A stretch of 64,000 nt of DNA from Hartmannibacter diazotrophicus. GTDB taxonomy: Bacteria > Pseudomonadota > Alphaproteobacteria > Rhizobiales > Pleomorphomonadaceae. The position numbers were made by a program, and so were the translations under genes. This document shows positions 50,901 through 61,000 of the stretch, one piece after another (positions within the stretch are counted from its first letter, which is position 1; the number at the start of each line of letters is the position of its first letter). The notes below the pieces were generated by a model, which saw nothing but the letters and a program-made list of their open reading frames with translations, ran no database searches and was not told where the DNA came from. The stretch covers positions 124,001 through 188,000 of the forward strand of contig NZ_LT960614.1 of assembly GCF_900231165.1 (NCBI RefSeq), given 5' to 3'.

Positions 50901-51094
50901 TTGTCTATACGCCCTTTGCCGAGCTCTATCACTTCGAGAGCCAGACGGCCGTGCGCAGCAGCCAGAGCCCGAAGGAGAAGGAGCTGTTCTTGTCCCGGTG
51001 GTCGGAGGTGATCGCAAACGATCCCTACTACAATCGGAACCTGCGTCGGAACAGCATTACCTTCGAGCCGCTCGAGGACGCCTGGCCTGTCTGA
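47972..51094 (+). CDS. Three-module glycosyltransferase (GT4 + GT2 + GT2)
   Basis: A 1040-residue protein. Residues 45-82 carry a short motif (FDE..Y...NPD ... HW..HG..EGR). About 104-460 is a GT4-type domain (GPVSATSGLGNAARGY, then HRSEGFGFNVAEAMLVGKPVI). About 493-740 is a GT2/GT-A domain (ISVIVPVYNIQRGYL, DNDD metal motif, FYCDEDKI, YTGAQDYDLLLRL). About 775-1035 is a second GT2 domain (FADKANFAI, LLNDDMEI, VTGACMATKLSLFKEVGGFDTAF, TDYCLKLRAKGYRVVYTP). Such proteins build several linkages of a surface polysaccharide. ATG 47972 is not preceded by a strong ribosome site. Confidence 0.9.
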   Translation: MVEVKALKLQIDLGKYPNIERLLYSETETWSDDAAVLADRIGRQFDERSYLFTNPDIRVAVEAGHIESGYEHWLRHGQAEGRIGTGVSRYCNRLPWSPRVDLERPRVLFYGPVSATSGLGNAARGYAAALALLDIELEVVDSTAAIYPHLKMEIKPHTIDPDIVIVDHNADALNNFFGIVDKSILDNAYTIGIWVWELASFRNEWIEQFSAFDEIWSLSRFSLDAIATIAPPGVTLGVVPCVVEEDVIETTFGRSHFSIPEDAFVFLCVFDVSSVMERKNPYAAIDAFKAAFADDPSVVLVLKYHSQHAAPEKIEAMRAAATAPNILIIDSVLSAEENAALKLVVDCIVSPHRSEGFGFNVAEAMLVGKPVICTNYSSTLDFTSPDNAFLIDCKMVEVDLTEGPYPHGFLWADPDREHIASLMKAVRQGGPDVQRRIERAREDVLSTLSRRAVGEIMDGFISRICESRSAFRNLLNLERRKGYVWRHPRALGHYESLPDDRDWPLISVIVPVYNIQRGYLLECVNSVLGQSYPFWELCLCNDASTLPETIELLEELRGKDQRIKIRNLSANVGISRATNAAVEIATGKYVAFLDNDDTIHPDALRHYAEATILNPDADAFYCDEDKINSANEYVEHYFKPDWSPEHLESCMYVLHMIMVRKSVFVDLEGYREEYTGAQDYDLLLRLSLGNRKIVHIPEVLYHWRIIEGSAAAEVAAKPTALNNARRALEAYAKAKYGPEAFVTDGKLFGLFRVCKSRTNAPPVTLVMTTNNSVKDVEHRGRINLAVHLLQSILEKTDYPSYSVLMVTNGTFDEEGRRLLQESGGREVAYEGDQKNFNFADKANFAITSASTELVVLLNDDMEIRSSDWLWALVDLIQDEGVGAVGARLTYPTNHFQHVGMVLGVNETAAHIYHGHDESTVGYNGYPNIIRNYSAVTGACMATKLSLFKEVGGFDTAFATDFNDTDYCLKLRAKGYRVVYTPFAELYHFESQTAVRSSQSPKEKELFLSRWSEVIANDPYYNRNLRRNSITFEPLEDAWPV

Positions 51095-51343
51095 CGACGG
51101 TCAGGCGGGTTTTCTCGGGAACGTCGGTTCTGGAAGGTGGGACATGGCGCCAAAGTGGCGCCGTTCGCCGGAACCCATCCTGCACGGCAGGCGATGCAGG
51201 AGGACGCTCCGTACCCGCTGTCCATCATCAACGCGACGATTTGCGCCATTCCGTCTGTTATCCGGACGACCGCATCAAGGCCCTTGGAAACAACCGCCCG
51301 GAGGTCGATGAGAACGTCGACTGGCCGCTGGCGGCAGATCGTC

Positions 51344-53059
51344 CTAGATGACGATCTTCACGCGGTTGCTTCTCACCTGCTTCGCATTCTCGATCAACTC
51401 TTGCCTCGAGACAGGATTGAAGAAACCTGGCCGGTCCTCTCCGATCCCCCATTCGACCCAATGAATGAAGGCAGACGGACATTTCTGGTTCTTGATGGCC
51501 ATATCGACATCGGGGTTTCTCGCTCGGTAGGCAGCTTCGTCGAAAAGCTCGCCGGCCGGGAAAAGACCCTTGGCTCTTGTCGTGACGCACAGCGCGGCAA
51601 GCTGAAGCTTGCCGGATTCAATCGCCTGCTCGGCGGATTGCAGCTTTGTGTCGAGCGCCGCATTGTCGGCCTTGAGGGTGCCGATCGTTGCCTCCAGCGA
51701 GTCCGTCTTCCTGAACACCGCGCCAAGTCGCTTCTCAAGTTCCTGCAGAAGAGCCCCATAGTCCTCGATGGAGGCATCGAGCGACCTGTTGACCTGCTCT
51801 CTCTCGGCCAGTTGTCCAGCCATGGCCCCGATGCGATCCTTCAGCCGGGCGCTTTCGGCCTCGGCCTCGGCCTTGGCGGTCCGGGCCTGCGCCAGTTCGC
51901 CCGAAAGGCTCGAGAGGGAAAGTTCGGCAGCCGCGCGCGCGCGTTCCTGCTCGGCGCCCTGCTCCCTGAGAGCAAGTGTCTCGGCGTTCGCCCGGGCCAG
52001 GGCTTCCTTGAGGCCTTGCAACTCATCGGCGAGGCTTGAGATCGTCTGTTCGGCCTCTGCGTGGGTCCGTTCCTTCTCCGCAAGCCGGCTCGACTGGACG
52101 CTCAATTCATTGGAAATGTCATGCTTCTGCGCACTCAGCTTGACCGCAAGGGCGTTGGCCTTTTCCCATTCGGTCTCCCAGAAGGCCGTCAAAGGCCCAA
52201 GCAGGTCCTCGGCGGCGGCCAGCCGCGCTGCCTGCTCGTTCAGCCGATCCTGGTCGAGATCGTTGGTTTCTGCCGCCGACTTGAAGGCGCCGAAGACCGC
52301 ATCCGTCATCGTGTGCAGAGGACTGGTGGCGTCGCCGGTGACGGAACCCAGCTTGTGATGGCGCAAACCGTCGCTCAGGAATTCATCGATCTCGACGGCC
52401 GTCTTGTCCGTCAGATGTGGCCAGACCAGATCGAGGCGCTCGCCAAGCCTCTGCAGAGTGGAGCGCCACTCTCCCAGCAGGCTGTCATAGGTCACGAAGG
52501 CACGCGGAACCTCCCGGCTGCCATATTCCGCATCAAGAAGATACCGCAAGCCGATCATGAGCGTACGGGTTGTGTTGAACCGGTCTCTAGCCTTCAGGGA
52601 TGCTGCAAATTCCAGCGGGTTGCGGACCATCAGGACCACATTGGGCGTCCAGCCGGCCCGTCTCGCAGCCTCGATCCACAGGGGCAGCAGGCGGCAAAGC
52701 CTGGGATCCTTGATGACGGCCGTCTGGATCGGCTGAAGATTCCGCCTGAGGACCTCGGCGGCCTTCTGGGTGAAGAACTCGGCCTCCTGGCTGTCGAACC
52801 ATCGTGCCGGCAAGCGGGTCGCGCTCGTCCAGCCCAGCCCCATCGAGGCGAGAATCTCGTCGTTGAGCGCCACGACATCGGCGGGTTCCCAGTGCCCGAC
52901 GACGTTGCCCGCGGCGCCGGGCAGGAGGGCTTCAGGCAGTGCGGCTCCAGCCAGATTGAGCACGCGGGTCAGTGCGGATGTTCCGCTACGGTGCATGCCG
53001 GCAACGAAAATCATGCGGGGCAGATGAGTATTCAACAATTGATCTTCAGATCCGGTCAT
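51344..53059 (-). CDS. Sulfotransferase-like protein with coiled coil and C-terminal glycan-locus motif
   Basis: A 571-residue protein. Residues about 14-260 form a P-loop sulfotransferase-type domain with the PAPS-binding FVAGMHRSGTSALTRVL (about 17-33) and a second segment VVLMVRNPLEFAASLKARD resembling the 3'-phosphate site. About 270-485 is a long coiled coil, rich in Ala/Glu/Leu heptads. The C-terminus (about 505-543) repeats the FDE..Y...NPD ... HW motif seen at the start of the neighbouring glycosyltransferase. Start ATG 53059 (GGAA upstream). It probably modifies or organises the surface glycan; substrate unknown. Confidence 0.8.
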   Translation of the reverse strand: MTGSEDQLLNTHLPRMIFVAGMHRSGTSALTRVLNLAGAALPEALLPGAAGNVVGHWEPADVVALNDEILASMGLGWTSATRLPARWFDSQEAEFFTQKAAEVLRRNLQPIQTAVIKDPRLCRLLPLWIEAARRAGWTPNVVLMVRNPLEFAASLKARDRFNTTRTLMIGLRYLLDAEYGSREVPRAFVTYDSLLGEWRSTLQRLGERLDLVWPHLTDKTAVEIDEFLSDGLRHHKLGSVTGDATSPLHTMTDAVFGAFKSAAETNDLDQDRLNEQAARLAAAEDLLGPLTAFWETEWEKANALAVKLSAQKHDISNELSVQSSRLAEKERTHAEAEQTISSLADELQGLKEALARANAETLALREQGAEQERARAAAELSLSSLSGELAQARTAKAEAEAESARLKDRIGAMAGQLAEREQVNRSLDASIEDYGALLQELEKRLGAVFRKTDSLEATIGTLKADNAALDTKLQSAEQAIESGKLQLAALCVTTRAKGLFPAGELFDEAAYRARNPDVDMAIKNQKCPSAFIHWVEWGIGEDRPGFFNPVSRQELIENAKQVRSNRVKIVI

Positions 53060-53745
53060 GTCGACTTCCGTGCACAGGCGTCGCGTCAATCCGGGCGATG
53101 GCCCCGGAAATTCATCGGCACACTACCCAGAAAGGCTCTTGCGGCAACCCATGCATGCCAAACCGCAAGGCCTCACCTGGAACTCAAATGATCGGATCGT
53201 CTTATAGATCTTTGTTGCCTGTTTCCAGTGGAGCGCCGGGCGGCGCGGCGGCGCGTCCCCAGTCCTGTCAGGCAATGCCCGGCGAACCGGGTTTGGGACG
53301 AGAGGTTCCCGCGGCCAATGTTGAACCGCCGCCTGCTTTCGGCCGCCGACGCTCTCCCTCGACCCGCGCGGGAAGGGGCGGATTTCCCCAGGCATGACGT
53401 CTGCGAGGGGGCTTCCGTCGGACCGGAGCGGATCGGCGGAGTGAAGGGCGGTCCGCCTGTTTAATCCCCTCTCGCATTGCACCCTTCGGCGCCTGTTGAT
53501 CCTGCGGGCCAACCGGCTCCAGGCCGTTTCAGTTTTGTCTCTGGACGGGCGAAAGCGGGCCGCCGGCGGTGAGGGCAAGAGCCGCCCGGCGAGATCGCCT
53601 GTTTCGCATCGGCCATCACCGCACCGCTCGAGCTACGCCGCAAGGTGGACATCCATTCGCGCGATGAAATCGGCGGTCGCGGCGCCGGCAAATCTCCGAT
53701 CGCACAAGCAATTAAAATTTAACAGAAATGCCATAGTCTTAGCCG
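53060..53745. other. Intergenic region, no gene recognised
   Basis: The 686 bases between the sulfotransferase gene and the Amt-GGDEF-EAL gene show only short frames without a family match. The last 50 bases before the Amt ATG are AT-rich (attaaaatttaacag), the likely promoter/leader of that gene. Confidence 0.5.
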
Positions 53746-56700
53746 ATGCGATCATTCGGGAATTCGAACGTGAAGTGGCATGACTACAGTCGAGCTCTCA
53801 TAACGGCTGCCGCGCTTGTGGCGCTGCCGACGCTGGCATTTGCCGACGACGGCAACCTTCAACGCAACATTGACTCGACTTGGGTCCTGACCGCGGCGGC
53901 GCTCGTCATGGTCATGCAGGTCGGCTTCCTGCTTCTTGAGGCCGGAATGGTCCGGTCGAAGAACTCGATCAACGTCGCCCAGAAAAATCTTCTCGATTTC
54001 CTCTTCGCGGTGACGGCGTTCTGGTTCGCGGGCTTCATGATCGGCTTCGGACCGTCGGGCTCTCTGCCCTTCGGCATGGAGCCGCGCTATCTGCTGTTGA
54101 ACACCATCGACAGCAACGAAGCGGCCTTCTTTGTCTTCCAGGTGATGTTTTGCGGCACGGCGGCGACCATTGTCTCCGGGGCCGTTGCCGAGCGCATGCG
54201 GCTGATGGCCTACGTGATCGGATCCTGCGTGCTCTCGTTGCTGATCTATCCGCTCTTCCTCCACTGGGCGTGGGGCGGCGCGCTGGGGCCCGCGTCGGCG
54301 GCATTTCTGGGCAATGCCGGATTTGTCGACTTTGCCGGATCGACGGTGGTGCACGCCACGGGCGGCTGGGTGTCGCTCGCCGCCTGCCTCGTGATCGGTG
54401 CGAGGCGCGGCCGCTTCGGCGCCGATGGGACGCCGGTCAGGATTGCCGGACACAACCCGGTCCTCGCGATCACGGGCGGCTTTTTTCTCTATATAGGCTG
54501 GATCGGCTTCAACGGCGGCTCGACCCTCCATGCGGGCGCGAGCGTTGCCCCGATCATTCTCAACACGATCCTTGCCGGGGCGGTCGGCGGTATCGCTGGC
54601 TATGTCCAGAGCCATCTTTCGGACGGCTGCATTCTGCCCGAGAAGCCCCTCAATGGCATGCTCGGCGGCCTTGTCGCCATCACGGCCGGCTGTCATGTCC
54701 TGACGCCCGCCGGCGCCGGCGCAATCGGTGTCATCGGCTCGCTGATCGCGCTCTATGCGAACGACGTCCTAGAGAAGAAGCTGCACATCGACGACGCCGT
54801 CGGCGCGATCGGCGTCCATGGTTTTGCAGGCGTTGCCGGGACGCTCGGCCTTGCCGTGCTCGCGCCGGCGGGCAACCTGCCGACCGGCGACTGGCTGGCG
54901 CAGCTGCAGGTGCAGGCCCTCGGTGCCGGGGTCAACTTCTGCTGGACCTTCGCGGCCGGCTACGTCCTGTTCTGGGCGCTGAAGCGCTTTTCGATCCTGC
55001 GGGTCGACGCGGAGGAGGAGCGGATCGGCCTCAACATGGCCGAGCATGGAACGCGGCTCGGCGTCGGGCACATCGAAGCCGCGCTGGAAGGCCTCGTCAA
55101 CGGAACGGCCGATTTGCGCATGCGGCTGCCGCATGTGGAGGGCGACGAGTCGGAAGACCTCACCCGGATGTTCAACCGGCTGCTGGAAAACCTCGAGGAC
55201 GAGGAGCGCACACGCAGCGAGATCGAAACGAAGCTCAGGACCGCCGAGGAGGCCGAACGCGTTTCGGCCCTGTCCAATGCGACCTTCGAGGGCATCGTGA
55301 TGCACAAGGACGGCATCATCCTCGATAGCAACAATCAGCTTGCCAATCTTGTCGGGCTGACCGTCAAGGACCTGATCGGACGGAGCATGTTCGACTTCCT
55401 CGGTCCATCGGATGGCGCGACCGTCCAGGAGATGGTCAGGCGCAATGCCTCCGAACAATACGAGGTTACGGTCGTGGCGGCGAACGGGGACCAGATTCCG
55501 TGCGCCATTCGCGGCCGCAAGATCGTCTTTCGGGGGCAGGAGGTCCAGATCGGATGTATCGTCGACCTGCGCGAACGCAAGGCCGCCGAACGCAACATGG
55601 CCTATCTCGCCCAGCACGATCCGCTGACCCAGTTGGCCAATCGGGCGCTGTTCAACGATCGGCTCGCCCGCGCCGTGGGCGCCGCGACCGAGGCGCAGCC
55701 GGCAGCGCTGCTTTTGATCGACCTCGACCGCTTCAAGTTCATCAACGATCTGCACGGCCATCAGGCGGGCGACGCGGTCATTTGCGAAACCGCGCGGCGC
55801 ATTGAATCGGTCGTTCCCGCCAATTCGACGGTCGCCCGCCTCGGCGGCGACGAATTCGCGGTCATCGTCGAGGGCGTCGAGTTCCAGACGCAGGTGGAGG
55901 ATCTCGCACACCGCATCGTCCAGCTTTCCAGCGCATCGATCCGGCTCGACGGTGGAACCGCCGTCGACGTTGGCGCGAGTGTCGGCGTTGCCATCGGTCC
56001 GCGCGACGGGGATGACGCGGAAACGCTGTTCGCGCGTGCGGACACGGCGCTCTACCATTCCAAGAAGCTCGGCCGGAATTGCTACAACGTCTTCAAGCCT
56101 GGCATGAATGAGCTGATGGAGCGGCGCAGGGAACTGGAAGGCGACATGGACAAGGCGCTCCAGCGGGGCGAGTTCGAGGTCTATTTCCAGCCGCGCGTTT
56201 CCGTCGCGACGTCGCGGATCACGGGCTACGAAGCCCTGCTGCGCTGGAACCATCCCGATCGCGGCCAGATCAGCCCGCAGGAGTTCATCCCCGTCGCGGA
56301 AGCCTGCGGCAAGATTGTCAGCATCGGCGCCTGGATTCTGCGGCAGGCCTGCACGGCCGCCGTCGAGCACTTCCCCGGCCAGCGGATCAGCGTCAACATC
56401 AGTCCGGTGCAGTTCCAGCGCGCCGAGTTCGTCGAGGAGGCGCGCAGGACCGTCGAGGAGACGGGCATCCGGCCGGGCCTCCTGGAGCTGGAAATCACCG
56501 AAAGCATGCTGCTGGGCGACGACTACGGCGCGTTGAAGCGGATCGAAAAGCTGAAGTCGCTGGGCTTCTCGATTGCGCTGGACGACTTCGGCACTGGTTA
56601 CTCCTCGCTCAGCTACCTTTCCAAGTTCCCCTTCGACACCATCAAGATCGACCGGTCGTTCGTGAGCGGGATCGAGACCAACGAGAATGCCCGGCTGATC

Positions 56701-56994
56701 GCCAGAACCGTGGTCGACCTTGCCAACAGCATGGGAAAGGCGATCGTGGCCGAAGGCGTCGAGACGGCCGCGCAGGCGGAATTCCTGATCCGATGTGGGT
56801 GCGGTGAACTGCAGGGGTATCTGCTCGGCAAGCCGCTGCCGATCTCCGAGGCCATCGAGGCGCGGCAGGCGTCCTTCGAGGACCTTCTCGCCTTCAGAGG
56901 CAGGGACGAGATCGACGATCAGGTCGAAAAGCTGCGCCGGGCCTGGTCGAAGATGACGCGCACTGGCGAGGCAGGCGAACTCGCCACCGGATAG
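53746..56994 (+). CDS. Ammonium transporter fused to PAS-GGDEF-EAL (ammonium-linked cyclic-di-GMP enzyme)
   Basis: A 1082-residue fusion. Signal peptide about 15-33; Amt domain about 42-415 with 11 membrane helices and both pore histidines (His203 in VVHATGG, His358 in GVHGFAG). The conserved cytosolic Amt tail is present (EEERIGLNMAEHG, about 423-435). A HAMP-like/coiled linker (440-505) leads to a PAS domain (505-610), GGDEF (about 615-785, intact GGDEF at 700-704, no RxxD inhibition site just before it) and EAL (about 795-1055, with EAL 829-831, DDFGTGYSSLSYL, KIDRSFV and EGVET intact). Both c-di-GMP synthesis and breakdown look possible. No glnK is adjacent, so sensing rather than bulk uptake is likely. 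Confidence 0.93.
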   Translation: MRSFGNSNVKWHDYSRALITAAALVALPTLAFADDGNLQRNIDSTWVLTAAALVMVMQVGFLLLEAGMVRSKNSINVAQKNLLDFLFAVTAFWFAGFMIGFGPSGSLPFGMEPRYLLLNTIDSNEAAFFVFQVMFCGTAATIVSGAVAERMRLMAYVIGSCVLSLLIYPLFLHWAWGGALGPASAAFLGNAGFVDFAGSTVVHATGGWVSLAACLVIGARRGRFGADGTPVRIAGHNPVLAITGGFFLYIGWIGFNGGSTLHAGASVAPIILNTILAGAVGGIAGYVQSHLSDGCILPEKPLNGMLGGLVAITAGCHVLTPAGAGAIGVIGSLIALYANDVLEKKLHIDDAVGAIGVHGFAGVAGTLGLAVLAPAGNLPTGDWLAQLQVQALGAGVNFCWTFAAGYVLFWALKRFSILRVDAEEERIGLNMAEHGTRLGVGHIEAALEGLVNGTADLRMRLPHVEGDESEDLTRMFNRLLENLEDEERTRSEIETKLRTAEEAERVSALSNATFEGIVMHKDGIILDSNNQLANLVGLTVKDLIGRSMFDFLGPSDGATVQEMVRRNASEQYEVTVVAANGDQIPCAIRGRKIVFRGQEVQIGCIVDLRERKAAERNMAYLAQHDPLTQLANRALFNDRLARAVGAATEAQPAALLLIDLDRFKFINDLHGHQAGDAVICETARRIESVVPANSTVARLGGDEFAVIVEGVEFQTQVEDLAHRIVQLSSASIRLDGGTAVDVGASVGVAIGPRDGDDAETLFARADTALYHSKKLGRNCYNVFKPGMNELMERRRELEGDMDKALQRGEFEVYFQPRVSVATSRITGYEALLRWNHPDRGQISPQEFIPVAEACGKIVSIGAWILRQACTAAVEHFPGQRISVNISPVQFQRAEFVEEARRTVEETGIRPGLLELEITESMLLGDDYGALKRIEKLKSLGFSIALDDFGTGYSSLSYLSKFPFDTIKIDRSFVSGIETNENARLIARTVVDLANSMGKAIVAEGVETAAQAEFLIRCGCGELQGYLLGKPLPISEAIEARQASFEDLLAFRGRDEIDDQVEKLRRAWSKMTRTGEAGELATG

Positions 56995-57117
56995 ACCAGT
57001 TCAGCGGCGGTCGATGATCGCTGCAGCGACTAGGCCGGCGGCCGGAATTTCGACGGCGAGGCGACCGCGCATCAGCTCGCCATGCGGATAGGAATGCGTG
57101 GGCGATTGGACTGGCGC

Positions 57118-58047
57118 TCAAATACTTTCAAACCATCCCGCACTGACGGTGACTTCCTCAATCAAACGCGTCGAAACCCCAAGCTCGAACTGCTTCAGGA
57201 GATCGCACAAACGATCACCGTCGATCAGGTCGATGGCGATTGCACCGTCTCGCGTTGCCTCCTCGGAGGCCTGGCTGGTGAAAGTCCCCGTGGTGATGAA
57301 GAGGCCCTTGTCGGCCCGCCCCTGAAGCGCACCGCGAAAATCGCGTATCTCGCGCGAACCGACACTGCCCTGCCACCGCTTGCACTGGAAATAGACCTGA
57401 AAAGAGACGAGGTTGACGCGCAGCACCCCGACGCCGTCGATGCCTCCGTCTCCGGTCTTTCCGCGCACCTCGACCTTGATGAAGCCCGCTTCTCGCAGGA
57501 GGCGCTGGGAAAGCCGCTCGAAGGCCGAAGGGGCCATTGAGCCAACCGTCTCCAGCAACTTCGCTCTCCAGTCCGTCGCGCCTGAGCCTTCCTCTTCCGA
57601 TTCAAGTTCAACAGGTGTTGCGGCCTGCTCGCGCTTTTGGCGACGAGCGGCAATCTGGTCTGCCTTTTGCTGACGCTTGACCTTTGCGCGCGCTCGCTCT
57701 TCTTCCTGCACTTGCTGATAAATCGCCCGCGTCTGATCGATCGAATGCAGCGTCTCGCCGGCATCGGTCAGAGCCCAGATGCCGCGCGAAGAATTTTCCA
57801 GTGCGCCGCCCCGTTTGAGGTAGGTCCGCGCCCAACTGAGATAATAGCTGACGCGCGTCCTGGGGTCGTCGTCGGTCATCGTGTAGGACTGTTCCTCTTC
57901 GGTCAGTCCTTCAAGCTCAACGACTTTTTCTTCCAGCTCCTGAATGGAGGCCGAACCGCCGATCTGGCGCAAAGCGTCAATCGTCGCCAGCATCATGCCC
58001 GCAAGGTCCGGCAGCTTGTCCCGCTCGATCGTGAACCGTCTCGACAT
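57118..58047 (-). CDS. mrr: Mrr-type restriction endonuclease
   Basis: A 309-residue protein. The N-terminal Mrr winged-helix region (about 1-100) includes TRVSYYLSWARTYLKRGGALENSSRGIWALTDAG. A charged linker (100-150) joins the C-terminal Mrr-cat PD-(D/E)xK domain: FERLSQRLLREAGF, GDGGIDGVG (catalytic Asp), FQCKRWQGSVGSREIRDFRGAL (catalytic Gln-x-Lys). All active-site residues are present. ATG 58047 follows GGGGGAG. It lies 33 bases downstream of the type ISP/IIG-like gene on the same strand, so the two probably form one defence operon. Mrr enzymes cut DNA carrying foreign methylation. Confidence 0.88.
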   Translation of the reverse strand: MSRRFTIERDKLPDLAGMMLATIDALRQIGGSASIQELEEKVVELEGLTEEEQSYTMTDDDPRTRVSYYLSWARTYLKRGGALENSSRGIWALTDAGETLHSIDQTRAIYQQVQEEERARAKVKRQQKADQIAARRQKREQAATPVELESEEEGSGATDWRAKLLETVGSMAPSAFERLSQRLLREAGFIKVEVRGKTGDGGIDGVGVLRVNLVSFQVYFQCKRWQGSVGSREIRDFRGALQGRADKGLFITTGTFTSQASEEATRDGAIAIDLIDGDRLCDLLKQFELGVSTRLIEEVTVSAGWFESI

Positions 58048-58080
58048 GATCTCCCCCAAGAACCGGATGCAACTCCGGAT

Positions 58081-61000
58081 TTAATCGCGCCTTGCAGCCT
58101 TCATGTCTTCGACGATCTGCATCGTCTCCACAGAAACCCGCGTCACGCGCCCGATCAGGTCGATGACCTTCTCCTTGTAGTCGGCGAAGCGATAGGTGTT
58201 GAACTTCTCGCGGATCGTCGGGTCCTTCAGCGTCTTCTCCTTGTACTGGTCGAGAATCCAGTCGAGGCCGGAGCGGTTGCCGAGGCGATAGGTGAAGGCA
58301 GCGGGCGGAATGCCGGAGAGCGTCGTCTCGCTGTCGACGCGGATGACGCCGTTACCGGCATCGGATTTCAGGATCGGCTTCGGCGCAACGCCCGCCGTGC
58401 GCGCGGCCTCGTCCGGCGCATCGGCGCGGGTCAGCGGCCATGGCTCGACACTCTCGTAGCCGATATGCAGCGCCATCAGCCTCTCGCCCCAGCCGGCCCA
58501 GGCCCGAAAGTCCGGATAGAAGGGAATGCGCGGAAACTCGCGCTTCAGGTTCAGCGCGTATTTTTCGCGGTAGACCGGATCGTGCAGCACGCCATAGACA
58601 TAGTGGAAGATGTCATCCTTGGTGATCTTGACCGCTTTGCCGTAATGCTTCTCGAATTGCCGCAAACCCCAGTCGGTGATGTTGTCGACCCGCTCGCCGT
58701 CGGCTGTGTAACGGTAGAGGGGGATAAACTGGGCTGCGTTTGGCAGAAACATGTCCTTGTTCGGTACGACATTGCTTGCAAACGCGGCAAACTCTGCACG
58801 ATCCTCCAAGCTTACACAAAAGCCTTCATTTTTTGCTGAGGGATTCGGGAAAAAATCGAAGTTTTGATATGGGCGATGAGTGAAGACGGGCGAGAAATAA
58901 GTGTATCTTTGGACAAATGGCCGATATGTTGAAGTGTAGATTCTGTCGGGATTGAATTCTAGGCGGCTTCCGTTCTCAACGTGGCGTTCGAGTTCAGACG
59001 TCCATTTTATTTCTCTAGATACTGAATCAGATATTGTTTCGGATTTCGCGCCGGTAAGGCGATGGGAATCTTGATTGAATATTGAGACGAAGTACTGGAC
59101 TTTGTCCTTGAGGGGGCCAGGCGTGACGGAGTAAGCCCATTCGTCTCTATTTGTGACAATTCCCAGAGAATATGACTTGAATATCGCCTTTTGCTGCCCT
59201 TTCGTCTTGGATTTTTTTGTTTTCTTGTCTGCTATGGGCGTCAATTCATCCCAATCGTTATCCGTGAGGTTGAGCCAGTTGGACTTCTTGTCCGGCTCAA
59301 TGCGTTGAAATGCCATAGAGGAAATCTGCGACGACCCTAGAAAAGCCAGCTTGTCCTCTGCGGTGTCAAACTCAGGGCGACGCGCGTAGAAAATCTTGCA
59401 GCCCTGCTGCTTGTGCCGCTTGACCATGAAGGAGATGGCTACACCGGTCTGAATGCCGAAGACATTATGCTTCGTGCCTGACAGCTTTGGATTGGCTCGC
59501 ACATCGCCGCCGAGATCCATGATGTAGACCTCGTTGAATTCCTTTTCGACCGCACGGCGAAAGCCATCGAAGGTTCGGCTCTCGATAAACGATCGGTTGG
59601 TGACGAAGGCCAGCACACCATCGTCGTGCAGGCGATCCGACGCCCAGCGGAAGAAGCGGGCATACATGTCGTAGACCTTGGTCTTCTGCGCCGTTGAAAG
59701 CCTGATGTAGCTGTCCTTGATCAATTGATCGATATGCGCGTAGGCGCGGTTCTTGTTGTTGTCGTTCTCATTCTGCTGGTTTGCGTTGTAGGGCGGATTT
59801 CCGATGATGACGGAAATCTTCCGCGCGTTCTGGCGCTTCACGCGCAGGACGTTCTCATCCGAAAGCGCGCCGAACAGATCGCCGACGTGCTGCCCCGTCT
59901 TGATATTGAGGGCGTTGATGTTGTCCAGCGTGTCGACGAAACAGAGATTCGGAAATTCGGCGAACTGGCCGGAGATCGCCGCATAGGTTGCCTCGATATT
60001 CAGGTTGGCGACATAATAGGGCAGGATCGCCACCTCGTTGGCGTGCAGCTCGTTCTTGTATTTGTGGGCGAGCTTTTTCGGATCGCCGCGAAAATATTCC
60101 AGGAGTTCGCAGATGAAGGTGCCCGTGCCCGTCGCCGGGTCGAGAATTTCGACGTGGTTGTCGATGAGGTTCTTGCCGAAATGCTTCTCGCACAGCCAGT
60201 CGGCGCCCTCGATCATGAATTTCACGATCTCGTTGGGCGTATAGACGACGCCGAGCCGGTCGGCCGCCTTCGGATTGTAGACCTTGTAGAAATTCTCGTA
60301 GATGACTTTCAGAAAAGTCTGCTTTTCCGCGTGGTTGGTGATCTGCGCCGCGTTGGCGCGGATGGCGGCGTAATAGGGCTCCAGCGCCTTCAGCGTCTCG
60401 CGCTTGACCGACCCGGTGAAGAACTTGCCTTCGAGCGCGTAGAGCTCCTTGGCGATGTTGTTCTCGTGGTGGAAATCGCCCTCGTTGAAGACATGCGAGA
60501 AGATCTCCTCCGTCAGGATATGCTGGATCAGCATTTCCCTGACGTCCGCCTCGCCGAGCGCCGGGTTGATGGTCTCCTTGCAGTGGGCGAGGAATTTCTC
60601 CGCCTCCGCCCGGAAGCCCTCGTTGTCGTCATAGGCCGCGTTGATGCGCTCGCGCAGGGCGTCGAGCACGGTCGGCATGTCGGCCTTGAATTTTTCCACC
60701 GCCTTGCGGAATTCGGCGATTTCCTGTCGCTCGTAGGAAAAGAACAGGCCGACGAGCTGCAGGAGGGCCGCCGCGTCGGTCATCGCCGCGCGCATCACCT
60801 CCTGCCGGTTCTGGATCAGGACGGCGGTCTGCGAATTCTCGAAGATGATGTTGTCCTGCGGGTAGCCCTTCTTGAATTTCTTCGCGATCTCCTCGTCGAG
60901 GACGTCATTGGTGTCCTTGGCTTCCCAGTAGCCGAGCGGAACGCGGATGTCGTGCAGCACCGTGCCGTCCGGATAGACGGTCGTCTTCATCGACGTCTGG

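Noticed and set aside
51146-51162. GGCGCC-AAAGT-GGCGCC hairpin between the convergent glycosyltransferase and sulfotransferase genes
   Set aside because: The stem is short, with no T-run; too weak to call a terminator.
54769-56370. A 533-codon reverse-strand frame
   Set aside because: It is antisense to the Amt-GGDEF-EAL gene, where motifs are intact.
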